Below, piece after piece: positions 17,026 through 26,594 of a DNA stretch of 34,506 bases. The DNA lies in the IMG/VR virus record IMGVR_UViG_3300008267_000173, positions 1 to 34,506 of that record. One strand, given 5' to 3'. The DNA is from a virus. Numbering within the stretch: position 1 is the first letter of the stretch; the number at the start of each line of letters is the position of its first letter. Both the position numbers and the translations under genes were made by a program. A model generated the notes under the pieces. The model was not told the origin of the DNA. It worked only from the letters and a program-made list of their open reading frames with translations, and did no database searches.

Positions 17026-18864
17026 ATGCCTAATAAGAAAATATCGTATACCACTAGGGACTTCCAATCAATCAGGACTGAGTTGATTAATTTTACTCGT
17101 ACTTACTATCCTGAAGTGGTTGATAATTTTAATGACGCTTCGGTATTTTCAGTATTGATGGATTTGAATGCTGCGGTAACAGATAACCTACACTATAATA
17201 TTGACCGAAGTATACAAGAAACCGTATTACAATACGCTCAACAAAGGTCATCAATTTTTAATATTGCAAGAACTTACGGACTTAAAGTTCCTGGTATGAG
17301 ACCTTCGGTTTCATTGGTTGATTTCTCAATTACAGTACCTGCATTTGGTGATAAAGAAGATATTAGATATTGTGGTATATTGAGACGAGGTTCTCAAGTT
17401 AGTGGAGGTGGACAAACGTTTGAAACGGTTTATGACATTGATTTTGCGTCACCAACAAGTGCTGAGGGGTACCCAAATAGATTAAAAATACCGAATTTCG
17501 ACTCTAATAATAAGTTAATTAACTATACAATCGTAAAAAGAGAAACGGTGGTAAACGGGGTGACCAAAGTCTTCAAAAGAGTAATAACACCTGTAGATGT
17601 TAGACCGTTTTTAGAAATTTTCTTACCCGAAAAAAATGTTTTGGGTGTAACAAGTGTATTATTAAAAGATGGTACACAATATGCCAACGTACCAAGTGCT
17701 CAAGAGTTCTTAGGTCTTAATAACAGATGGTACGAAGTTAGTGCTTTGGCGGAAGACAGAGTATTCATTGAAGACCCAACTAAAGTTTCTGATAAACCGG
17801 GAATTAAAGTAGGACGTTATATTCAAGTCAATGATAAATTTATTACTGAGTATACACCGGAAGGTTATATGAAAATGACATTTGGTGGTGGTAGTCAATC
17901 GGCGGACGAACAATTAAGGGAGTTTGCAAGAAACGGATATGTTTTAAATTTAAACAAATACTCCAATAACTTCGCATTAGGTAGTGTGTTAAAATCAAAC
18001 ACTACATTATTTGTTCAGTATAGAGTTGGTGGTGGTAGTGTAAGTAACTTAGGTGTTAATACTATTACACAGATTGGTACTGTATCATTCTTTGTTAACG
18101 GACCATCCGAAAACGCCAATACAAGTGTCATTAACTCATTAAGATGTACTAACGTAACCGCGGCTATTGGTGGGGCTAATTTCCCAACAACTGAAGAGGT
18201 TAGAAATTTAGTGGCGTTTAACTTCTCAGCTCAAAACAGAGCGGTAACAATTAATGATTATAACTCACTTATTAGAACAATGCCTTCACAATTTGGTGCA
18301 CCTGCTAAGGTTGCCATTACTGAGGAAAATAATAAAATTAAGATACAGATGTTATCTTATGATGAGACTGGTTCATTAACCGAAATTGTATCAAATACGT
18401 TAAAAAATAATGTTGCAAACTACCTCTCAAATTACCGAATGATTAATGACTACGTTTCAATAGAAACAGCTAACGTAATTGATTTAGGTGTTAATATTGA
18501 TGTGGTTTTAGATAATAGTCAAAACCAAGGTGCTGTTATATCACAAATAATCAATATTGCTACAGAATTCTTCAGTCCTTTAAATAGAGAAATGGGTGAA
18601 AACATTTTTGTGTCAGAATTAAGAAGATTAATTCAGAGTGAAAACGGTGTTATTGCGGTTTCAGATATACAATTCTTTAATTTAGTTGGTGGTCAATATT
18701 CTTCATCACAAACATCACAAAAGTATTCAGACCCTGTTACTAGACAGATTGAACTAATTGACGATACCATCTTTGCACAACCAAACCAAATTTACCAAGT
18801 AAGATTCCCAAACAAAGATATTAATGTTAGGGTGAAGAATCTTAAAACGGTTAATTTTTCTTGA
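17026..18864 (+). CDS. 6: Baseplate wedge protein gp6 (baseplate J-like)
   Basis: This 612-residue protein should form the continuous inner ring of the baseplate, pairing as a dimer with a gp7-type subunit. The N-terminus has the typical gp6/J opening (ISYTTRDFQSIRTELI, then FNDASVFSVLMDLNAAVTDNL, QQRSSIFNIARTYG). A beta-rich middle (~95-330) is followed by the conserved part with NFSAQNRAVTINDYNSLI (~410-425) and a C-terminal domain including SELRRLIQSENGV. T4 gp6 is 660 residues. It follows gp25 after 6 nt and precedes the very large protein after a 72-nt gap. Confidence 0.88.
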   Translation: MPNKKISYTTRDFQSIRTELINFTRTYYPEVVDNFNDASVFSVLMDLNAAVTDNLHYNIDRSIQETVLQYAQQRSSIFNIARTYGLKVPGMRPSVSLVDFSITVPAFGDKEDIRYCGILRRGSQVSGGGQTFETVYDIDFASPTSAEGYPNRLKIPNFDSNNKLINYTIVKRETVVNGVTKVFKRVITPVDVRPFLEIFLPEKNVLGVTSVLLKDGTQYANVPSAQEFLGLNNRWYEVSALAEDRVFIEDPTKVSDKPGIKVGRYIQVNDKFITEYTPEGYMKMTFGGGSQSADEQLREFARNGYVLNLNKYSNNFALGSVLKSNTTLFVQYRVGGGSVSNLGVNTITQIGTVSFFVNGPSENANTSVINSLRCTNVTAAIGGANFPTTEEVRNLVAFNFSAQNRAVTINDYNSLIRTMPSQFGAPAKVAITEENNKIKIQMLSYDETGSLTEIVSNTLKNNVANYLSNYRMINDYVSIETANVIDLGVNIDVVLDNSQNQGAVISQIINIATEFFSPLNREMGENIFVSELRRLIQSENGVIAVSDIQFFNLVGGQYSSSQTSQKYSDPVTRQIELIDDTIFAQPNQIYQVRFPNKDINVRVKNLKTVNFS

Positions 18865-18912
18865 TGATTTATTTTAGAAATTAATGGGTTATCTTTTTGA
18901 AAATAGTATATA

Positions 18913-18923
18913 AACTATTTATC
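18913..18923 (+). promoter_or_regulatory. AACTATTTATC motif upstream of the 1697-aa gene
   Basis: This 11-mer is identical to 16521-16531 upstream of gp25 and sits 13 nt before the ATG at 18937 in a 72-nt gap. It forms ATAAA-CTA-TTTAT dyad symmetry with the preceding bases. Two identical copies before two structural genes suggest a shared late-transcription signal, but this is unproven. Confidence 0.35.
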
Positions 18924-18936
18924 TAAAAAGATTAAT

Positions 18937-21900
18937 ATGTCAAATTCATATAGAATAAGAACAAAACCCGGTGTTGATAGTTCAGTTAGAGTACTAATTG
19001 ACCAAGAGTTTGAGTATCTTGAAATTTTATCCTTAAAAATATTACAAAATCAAATTTATAATCGTCAGTGTTCTGACTATGGGGTTATCGTAGGTCGTGT
19101 TAGTGTTAACAACGGATTCGGTATTCCAAACGCCAAAGTTTCTGTCTTTATTCCATTGGAGGATATTGATGAAAACGACCCTGTTATTTCTGATTTATAT
19201 CCGTATAAAACATTAACTGATTTAAATGAAGACGGGTATCGTTATAACCTTCTACCTTACAAACAACAACATGGTGGACACACACCAACAGGTACCTTCT
19301 TTACTCGTGAGGATGTCTTAACCAACCCAAGTCTAATTGAGGTTTACGACAAGTATTATAAGTATAATGCGGTCACCAATGATAGTGGTGATTACATGAT
19401 ATTTGGTGTTCCTGTTGGTGCTCAAACTATTGTGGTGGACATTGACCTGTCAGATATCGGTGAGTTTTCATTATCACCCCAAGACTTAATTAGAATGGGT
19501 ATTGCCACTGAAAATCAAGTTTCAGGAACTAAGTTTAAGTCATCCACTAATCTAAGAGAGTTACCACAAATCCTAACATTTAACAGAACTATTGAAGTTG
19601 AACCTTTATGGGGTCAACCTGATATTTGTAATCTTGGGATTACTAGAACTGACTTTGATGTTAGTGGTGAAGCAAATATTGACATAACCCCAACTTCTGT
19701 GTTTATGGGGTCTTTAGTTTCGTCAAATGATGATACCTACTTAAAGAAAAATTGTAAATCAAAACCAACCGCTGGGGATTTATGTTCATTAGTTACAGGA
19801 CCTGGTGAGATTCTTGCAATAAGACAAACCATACAACAAGATATCTACGGAAGACCAATACTTGAAACCTATGATTTGGAAAATGGGGGTCAAGTTATTG
19901 ATGAGAATGGTACTTGGATGATTGATGTACCGATGAACTTGGATTATGTAACAACCAACGAATTTGGTGATAAGGTAATATCATCCGACCCTAAAGTCGG
20001 TATCCCAACAAAGAGTAAATACAGGTTTAAGGTTAAGTGGAATCAATCACCATCATTAAGTGCCGACCCAATCAAACGAGGTTATTATTTAGTCCCAAAC
20101 ATTAAAGAGTACGGGTGGTTACCTGACGTTGACCCATTAACTGATGGTTCGGCAACCTCAACCAATACCGATGCAGCTCAAAGGTCTTACGCTTTTAGTT
20201 TAGATTGGAATGATTACGGTAATACGGGAACAACCATCGGTCAACAAATGATTCAAGACGCCATTAGTTGTGAGGATAGATTCTATGAAATGCAATACAA
20301 TAAAGTATACACCATTTCACAATTAATATCACAATACCGAAATGGTTATGCCAATTCTAAAATTATATCAGTTAAGGATATTTTAAATACTGATTGTCAA
20401 AGTGAGAACAATAAGTTCCCAACAAACGACGCGGTGTTTAAATCAGATATTATCTATTTGTTGTTTCAAATAATGTTGTTAATAAACCAACCAACATTAT
20501 ACACCTTACTAATTTTAGCGCACGTTTTGGCGTTTTTAATTTTATTACTAACACCAATACTAGTACTTCTGGTTGTAGTTGTTTTCCCATTCACCTTATT
20601 AGTTTGTGGTATTAACAATGTTTTGGCAAATTTATTCCCAAATAAGTTTGACCATAAAGATTGTCCTAACTTCCAAGACTTAAAAGAAGATATTGATAAA
20701 GCGGCTAACTTATATAAATTGTTTACCAACATAAGACTACCTAATTTATCTTACCCTGATTGTGACTTCTGTAGTTGTGAGAACGGAGTTGAGGTTGGTG
20801 GTGCTGAAGAGACCATAGGGGCGACAGGACTTGATAGTTTATATGTCCAAGCGGAGGAAAACGGGGCAAACGCTTTATTAACCGCATCTGAAGTTTCCGA
20901 TTCTTACGTTGAAAACGACCCGTTGTATGTAACGGATGGTAACTCATATGAAAAGTTATTTGGTGGTAAAGGTATGGGTGCGGTTGGTTCCGTAACAAAT
21001 CCTGCGACTGCTCAAACAAGAGCCCCTCAAATTCAATTACTGACTAGTGCGGTTACACAGAATGAGTTAATATTTACCTCAAGTATACCATTATATGAAA
21101 GAATAAATTTATTTAATAATAAGTCTAAATATTTTGATAATAATCCATTAAACCCCGGTGGTGGAGTTAACAGAATTAAAGTATCATTCAACCCTAATGA
21201 CGGTGTATATCATTACGACAATGTCATTGCGTTGATGGTACAACCTGGTAATGATTTATTCTTCCAATCAGGAAATATCGTTACATTCCAAGCACCTGTT
21301 TTAAGTAAAGACCCAAGTATAACGGGTTATACATCATTAAATCAGTACGGGACTACAAGTATCACAGGAACATCAATTAATAATTCAGGGGGTACTGTAT
21401 CTGTTGAATACGCGGATTTCGCAAACTCTAACACATTATTAAATCAGACTTACACTAGTCAACAAGACCCTAATGACGCAACATTTGCAAAATACCCTAT
21501 GGACATTGAGTATTTCCAAGTAATTACCGCGTCAACTTATAATGAGTTTAATTCATTATGTAGTCCAACACCTAATGTTAATTCTTTGAATGAAAGATTT
21601 ATAAAAAACCCAATGAATGTGTATAAGATGGTTAAAACCGAAAATCCTTCCGGACCATCTTTGGGTAATTATTATTACAATTATGTACAGACAAATCAAT
21701 TAGTTAGTCCTATAAGTGCATTAACTGAAAATGTTGACCAAAAAATTGTTTTCTTAGTTAGAGGTGTTGACCCTAACACAACTAGGTCGGAATGTGAATA
21801 CGATTTAAGTATTCTTTATGGTTATAATTCGGCAAGTGGTAATGTCGTTGTTAAATCAGGTGTTAACGGAGCCCCTAAATTCAAATTAAACCACCCCGTA

Positions 21901-24030
21901 AAACCAGGTTTTAAAAATGTTAGACATAATATCACAAACAACACAACTTTAGACTCTTATAGTAACGGATACTTATATCACGACTCATACCACTTCCAAC
22001 CGGCATCTGTGGGTAACGCATCATTCAGTTCGTTCACATCGAATTTAGTTTCAACGTACTCATCATTGGATAATCTTAATATGGGGTTTGTACCATCTGC
22101 GGGTTCCCCAACATTGAATGTTGGATTTTCTGCGTCAACTGAGGGTGTTAAGGTAAGGTCTAATAATGCGTTTAGTGTTGAGTATTCTGATATAACAGGT
22201 AACACTTATAGTGTTAATAGTGGTACGAATAATCGAGGTTATTTTGGTGACGAAATTGTTGAGGGTGGTAGTGGTTTGTACCAAGTTATACCAACATTTA
22301 ATACTTACGGTTCATTATTAGGTCCGGCAATCGCTCCAAATACGTTCTTATCAATTTATTACGCACCGGCTTACCCAACAGGAACTACCATTAATTATGG
22401 TTTAGGTTCGTCTGGTCGACAAATAGTGATGAGGTCTGATAGATTACCATTATCAAGTACTAAACAAAATAATCTAAATAATAGTTTCCCATTACAATCT
22501 AATTTATATTTCTCAGTATTTGTTATGAATGATGACGGTACGTCAATATCGAGTACAGGTACTACATCATCAGGTGGTGTTACATTGACGGGTACTACGT
22601 TGGATAATTTAGATAATACTGGCGAACCATCAATTATTACGGGTGTTACGAATACATTTAATTGTGGTAGTATGGTACCACTTGGTTGTTACCAAGAAGG
22701 TCCAAATAATAGTTTAATAGTAGCACCTGCGGGTGATAGTTGTTATAATAATCCCGCGGTTTGTGGTGGTAAACCTAAAATGGTTAACGGGTGTTATAAC
22801 TTTGTTTCGGTAATATTTTTATCGTTACCTTGTGATATTATTAATTTAACTGAATGGTCATCAAGGTTGGCGATAACTTTTGCCGCTTGTAGAAACGTTT
22901 TCGGTCACATGTTTACCAATAACTGGATTAACGGTACCTTATACGCTTTTGGTTTTAGAAATGATGTGGTGTATAGTTCACCTTTATCCCCAAATCCAAA
23001 TCAGATAATATCCGCTAATTATTGTGAGGATGTGGTTACACTACACCCAACAACAAATTTCTACTATAGAAGTAGTCCTTATTTATATACGAATAATACG
23101 TTTATTGGTAAAAAATCACAAACAGGTTTTTTTGGTTCATTTAATGGAAATGAATATAGTCTACAATTCCCAACAACTATGATGGATTTAGGACCAAGAG
23201 CAAACTACCTACAAGATATCGTTTTATCTGACGGGTTTGATGGTTATGTTGCTAATAAATTAACAAATACATCTTATTCTGATGTTAGTGATATTTTAAA
23301 CCTATTCATTGTGACTCGTTTAGCTAACACTAATTTCTTAACTCAGTTAATTGGAGGTGCTAACGCATTAACATTCTTTAGTAGACCTAATAACATGGTT
23401 GACGCTGATTACGCTCAATCAATTTCCGTTAACTCAGAGTTAGGTGTTGCACCTTTCGAATCTTCTAACTATGCACAACCTAATCAAATATTTGTTAGTT
23501 CTTTGAGTGGTGATGACCCATTATTTGGTATTTTCTTCACATCTGACACTCAAGTAAGAGATTATATCACACCAAAAAGAACTATTTTAAACCCTTCTGT
23601 TAGTGTAAGTAATTCTTGTGCATTTAATAACTTTAGCGTGTTTACACAAAAAGTACCTATGTATCAGTGGGAGATTAATAACTCACCATATATTTTTGGT
23701 GACCAAAAAAATGATTGGTATACACAAGGGATTAGTGGAAATACATTCTTTGCTTATGACTACCAAAGTCTTGATAGATTATTATCCACCTCAAGATATT
23801 TTAGAACTACTAACGCTAACCAAAATGACTACTTTAAAAGTTATATTTATAGTGTTGATAACACCGGAAATATTAGTTCGAACCCCGCTTATTGGGCTTT
23901 AAATACTTACGTTGCTAGAGCAATCACTGTCGGGACACCATTCCACTTTTATTTCGGATTAAAAAAAGGTAAATCGGCTTACGATAGATTCTTGTCTAAG
24001 TGGGTTGATACTAATAAGGTTGTTGCGTAA
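18937..24030 (+). CDS. Giant baseplate/tail protein with internal hydrophobic segment (1697 aa)
   Basis: This is an unidentified structural protein following gp6. The N-terminal ~30 residues are charged. Residues ~48-170 look like one carboxypeptidase-regulatory/CNA-B type beta-sandwich (VIVGRVSVNNGFGIPNAKVSVFIP, closing with TNDSGDYMIFGVPVGAQTIVV) split by an insertion. Residues ~505-562 are strikingly hydrophobic, enough for two membrane-spanning helices (LLILAHVLAFLILLL, TPILVLLVVVVFPFTLLV), followed by a Cys-rich stretch (~575-620, CDFCSC). The remaining ~1070 residues are Asn/Ser/Thr/Gly-rich beta structure as in phage spikes and fibres. Position suggests a wedge or peripheral baseplate part; a membrane-contacting function is inference from the hydrophobic segment. 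The next gene begins one base after its stop. Confidence 0.8.
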   Translation: MSNSYRIRTKPGVDSSVRVLIDQEFEYLEILSLKILQNQIYNRQCSDYGVIVGRVSVNNGFGIPNAKVSVFIPLEDIDENDPVISDLYPYKTLTDLNEDGYRYNLLPYKQQHGGHTPTGTFFTREDVLTNPSLIEVYDKYYKYNAVTNDSGDYMIFGVPVGAQTIVVDIDLSDIGEFSLSPQDLIRMGIATENQVSGTKFKSSTNLRELPQILTFNRTIEVEPLWGQPDICNLGITRTDFDVSGEANIDITPTSVFMGSLVSSNDDTYLKKNCKSKPTAGDLCSLVTGPGEILAIRQTIQQDIYGRPILETYDLENGGQVIDENGTWMIDVPMNLDYVTTNEFGDKVISSDPKVGIPTKSKYRFKVKWNQSPSLSADPIKRGYYLVPNIKEYGWLPDVDPLTDGSATSTNTDAAQRSYAFSLDWNDYGNTGTTIGQQMIQDAISCEDRFYEMQYNKVYTISQLISQYRNGYANSKIISVKDILNTDCQSENNKFPTNDAVFKSDIIYLLFQIMLLINQPTLYTLLILAHVLAFLILLLTPILVLLVVVVFPFTLLVCGINNVLANLFPNKFDHKDCPNFQDLKEDIDKAANLYKLFTNIRLPNLSYPDCDFCSCENGVEVGGAEETIGATGLDSLYVQAEENGANALLTASEVSDSYVENDPLYVTDGNSYEKLFGGKGMGAVGSVTNPATAQTRAPQIQLLTSAVTQNELIFTSSIPLYERINLFNNKSKYFDNNPLNPGGGVNRIKVSFNPNDGVYHYDNVIALMVQPGNDLFFQSGNIVTFQAPVLSKDPSITGYTSLNQYGTTSITGTSINNSGGTVSVEYADFANSNTLLNQTYTSQQDPNDATFAKYPMDIEYFQVITASTYNEFNSLCSPTPNVNSLNERFIKNPMNVYKMVKTENPSGPSLGNYYYNYVQTNQLVSPISALTENVDQKIVFLVRGVDPNTTRSECEYDLSILYGYNSASGNVVVKSGVNGAPKFKLNHPVKPGFKNVRHNITNNTTLDSYSNGYLYHDSYHFQPASVGNASFSSFTSNLVSTYSSLDNLNMGFVPSAGSPTLNVGFSASTEGVKVRSNNAFSVEYSDITGNTYSVNSGTNNRGYFGDEIVEGGSGLYQVIPTFNTYGSLLGPAIAPNTFLSIYYAPAYPTGTTINYGLGSSGRQIVMRSDRLPLSSTKQNNLNNSFPLQSNLYFSVFVMNDDGTSISSTGTTSSGGVTLTGTTLDNLDNTGEPSIITGVTNTFNCGSMVPLGCYQEGPNNSLIVAPAGDSCYNNPAVCGGKPKMVNGCYNFVSVIFLSLPCDIINLTEWSSRLAITFAACRNVFGHMFTNNWINGTLYAFGFRNDVVYSSPLSPNPNQIISANYCEDVVTLHPTTNFYYRSSPYLYTNNTFIGKKSQTGFFGSFNGNEYSLQFPTTMMDLGPRANYLQDIVLSDGFDGYVANKLTNTSYSDVSDILNLFIVTRLANTNFLTQLIGGANALTFFSRPNNMVDADYAQSISVNSELGVAPFESSNYAQPNQIFVSSLSGDDPLFGIFFTSDTQVRDYITPKRTILNPSVSVSNSCAFNNFSVFTQKVPMYQWEINNSPYIFGDQKNDWYTQGISGNTFFAYDYQSLDRLLSTSRYFRTTNANQNDYFKSYIYSVDNTGNISSNPAYWALNTYVARAITVGTPFHFYFGLKKGKSAYDRFLSKWVDTNKVVA

Positions 24031-24031
24031 T

Positions 24032-25804
24032 ATGGGAAATTTAAGTGAAATAAGAGTTATTTTAGGTTCGTTGAGGTACAAATCCGCACCCGACACGACC
24101 ATCATGTTGAATGTGCCTTTTGTACAAACAACTAAAGAAAATGTTGAGTTCGAGAGAAACATTAATATAGACTTAGAACAAGTCTACTTCAATGAAAGAC
24201 AAGCGTCCGAAGTATTTAGACCAACGGCAAAATTTAATTTATTGTTCTACAATGCTTATAGTGGGACAAGTAATTACACACCATTTGAAAATAATATGTA
24301 TTATATTAATGAACTTGCCGCAGCGGTTTCACAATGTGATACAACCGCTCAACAAGTTGCGTGGTCGGGATTCCCACAATATAACGAATTTGATTTTATA
24401 AGAACTGATTATGATATTACAGGGTACACCCAACCACCTAATAACCACTTAACATTTATTCCGAAAAGCGCTTCTAGTTATAATTGGAATTTTTTTGTTA
24501 GTTACGCTTTTGAAAATGATTATACAAAACAATTAAGTGCTGTTGAGACAAAGTCTGGTATATCGGTCAATTGGTTATCGGGTGACGGAATCCCATTTGT
24601 TTTGTTCCCAACCACTTACAAAGGACAGGACATTATAATGTTTAGATGTCCGGTAAAACATGGATTAACAACGGGTGAATATGTCAGATTAAATATAACC
24701 TACAATAATACTAATACCTTTGAGGTTTACACTCTTGGTGATGGTGCTGCGGGTAGTGAAGAATACGTTTTCTCAATTACAAATATTGGATTTACAGGAG
24801 GTACTTTAACAACTAGTGGAACAACTGGTACCTTTAAACGAGTTATAAACCCAACGAACCCAACTGAAAGTACTTCTGAGTATTATGTTAGAAAACATAA
24901 AATACTAACCTCATCTAAAGATGCGGTTATGGTTAACGCGGGATTCGACCAAAACATTTTTGGTCCAAAACGAAAATATCAAAGTAGTGGTTTAACACCT
25001 AACCAAATTAGTCGAATCGCCACAAAAGAAGGTGCACAATCATACTCCCTAACATTCAACGACGACATTAGTATTAATGGTTTAGTTGATAATCAAAAAA
25101 GACCAATAACTGAATTATTCATAACCACTATGTGGAAAGGTTATTTTGGTTTAACATGTTTTAACCCATTAAAACAAGGGTATGAGTTTAACTTACCTTT
25201 AGTTAGTGGTAACGTAAACGGATGGTGGTCAACAAGTAATAATAACTCTAACACACCATTTGTACTTGATGTTTATAATACTACCATGGGTGCTAATGGA
25301 GGGCCTGGTGGGGGTGCGATACCGTTTAAATATGTAAGGTCTTTAGAAAAAGATTATATAATGGATGGTGATTTGTGTGAGTGGAATGACATGGCTCAAG
25401 AAGAAAGGGTTGTATCGAATCTATATCATAAATTCACAATGAATCCGTTTGTATTCAATATCCTAACTCCACCACAATCTGCATTAAATCGATATGGTTA
25501 TTATTATCAACCACACTCACCGATGACTTTGAGGGTTTATTCTGATTATATTGAGACTGGTGATAAAAAACAAGTTGATAATATACCTAACTACTCGTAC
25601 TTCTCACAAAATGAAGGTGTGTTCTTATGGAGGGATTTATACCCATATGGATTCATAGATTCATCAGGATTAGGGGTTAATTATCCATTTTTAAATGGAA
25701 AACATTACCCATATACTGATATAATTTTTAGAATAATTCCTGAAGGTACTAATTATATAGAACAGGTTATTGTTGAAGACCCATTAATTGACGATTGTGA
25801 ATAA
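24032..25804 (+). CDS. Uncharacterised baseplate/tail protein (590 aa)
   Basis: I do not recognise the family. The protein is beta-rich, with many aromatic residues (NWNFFVSYAFEND, TTMWKGYFGLTCFNP, PNYSYFSQNEGVFLWRDL) and a glycine-rich turn near 420-430 (GANGGPGGGAIPF). No signal peptide or membrane segment is present. I start it at ATG 24032, one base after the stop of the preceding gene, giving an N-terminus MGNLSEIRVILGSL. An upstream in-frame ATG at 24005 would lie in the previous gene. It occupies the place of the T4 gp8/gp9-gp10 genes between wedge and fibre proteins, so a peripheral baseplate role is a fair guess from context only. Confidence 0.8.
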   Translation: MGNLSEIRVILGSLRYKSAPDTTIMLNVPFVQTTKENVEFERNINIDLEQVYFNERQASEVFRPTAKFNLLFYNAYSGTSNYTPFENNMYYINELAAAVSQCDTTAQQVAWSGFPQYNEFDFIRTDYDITGYTQPPNNHLTFIPKSASSYNWNFFVSYAFENDYTKQLSAVETKSGISVNWLSGDGIPFVLFPTTYKGQDIIMFRCPVKHGLTTGEYVRLNITYNNTNTFEVYTLGDGAAGSEEYVFSITNIGFTGGTLTTSGTTGTFKRVINPTNPTESTSEYYVRKHKILTSSKDAVMVNAGFDQNIFGPKRKYQSSGLTPNQISRIATKEGAQSYSLTFNDDISINGLVDNQKRPITELFITTMWKGYFGLTCFNPLKQGYEFNLPLVSGNVNGWWSTSNNNSNTPFVLDVYNTTMGANGGPGGGAIPFKYVRSLEKDYIMDGDLCEWNDMAQEERVVSNLYHKFTMNPFVFNILTPPQSALNRYGYYYQPHSPMTLRVYSDYIETGDKKQVDNIPNYSYFSQNEGVFLWRDLYPYGFIDSSGLGVNYPFLNGKHYPYTDIIFRIIPEGTNYIEQVIVEDPLIDDCE

Positions 25805-26594
25805 TAGTTACAAATTTATATTAAGTGATTTACCACAAGTTATTGAGTTACCAGTCGAACTCAAGTGGGATTTCTATGGTCGTGACGAAACGATTGATGA
25901 ATATCAAGAAGAGGTTGTTAATGAAATTATAGGTTCACCTTATGATTTTGAAGTGTTAAGATTTACTCATAAAGAGTACGGCCAAGAACAGACTAAGTTA
26001 CAATACGATTTTTATTTTTATAGTGGTAACCCAAATAACGTAACCACCTCAACAAACGCCAATTGGGTATGTAGTTATTTACCTGAAGGGTTTTTGTCTA
26101 CTGAAGTTTATTACTACCGTCCGGCTTTTACTAAGTCATTTTTTAAGTTAGATTTTTATGATAGTTTAAGTGGTGTTAGTCAAACTAATTATTTCACAGT
26201 TATTTTACCTGTACAACAAGGTGGTAGTGAGACAGTCAGTATATCAACAGCGTTACCATCTGTTCAGATTAAAAAACCATCGATGCCTTTAGACTTTGTT
26301 GGTGATAGTGAAGGGTTTTACTTGTATTGGTTAAGAGACCCAAAATTTTTACCAACGGATACTTTTTATATGACGGCAAAATTCTTCGACGCAAGACTAG
26401 GTGTTTTTGTTAAGATGATGAACACTTCACAAGGTTCATTACCCGACAAGTTCAACTTTGTACCCGAAGAAAAGTTTTACTATAAAGTTGTCATAGACAG
26501 ACAAACAAAAACTTATGAAATTTTCAATGTTGTAACGAATGTTAGAGTTGGAAATGGAACTCCAATAAAATGGTATGAATATATTAACCCATAA
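25797..26594 (+). CDS. Uncharacterised structural protein (265 aa)
   Basis: I do not recognise the family. It is beta-rich and aromatic, with no membrane segment (YKFILSDLPQVIELPVELKW at the start; FYLYWLRDPKFLPTDTFYM near 175; KWYEYINP at the end). No ATG is available near the 5' end. I prefer GTG at 25797, which overlaps the previous gene by 8 nt; TTG at 25788 is the alternative and adds three residues. The next gene starts on the last base of its stop (TAATG). The tight overlap indicates translation coupled to its neighbours and a part in the same tail substructure. Confidence 0.75.
   Translation: MNNSYKFILSDLPQVIELPVELKWDFYGRDETIDEYQEEVVNEIIGSPYDFEVLRFTHKEYGQEQTKLQYDFYFYSGNPNNVTTSTNANWVCSYLPEGFLSTEVYYYRPAFTKSFFKLDFYDSLSGVSQTNYFTVILPVQQGGSETVSISTALPSVQIKKPSMPLDFVGDSEGFYLYWLRDPKFLPTDTFYMTAKFFDARLGVFVKMMNTSQGSLPDKFNFVPEEKFYYKVVIDRQTKTYEIFNVVTNVRVGNGTPIKWYEYINP

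Noticed and set aside
20466-21019. Two minus-strand frames opposite the 1697-residue gene
   Set aside because: Both are antisense to coding sequence, with no initiation signals and no recognisable protein features; they arise because the sense codons avoid certain complements.
23618-23902. Plus-strand frame of 94 codons inside the 1697-residue gene
   Set aside because: It is fully inside a convincing gene in another frame and its protein looks like a random out-of-frame product of AT-rich coding DNA.
24005-24031. Start at ATG 24005 for the 590-residue protein
   Set aside because: It overlaps the previous gene by 26 nt and adds MILIRLLRN; ATG 24032 fits the TAATATG junction seen at many genes here.
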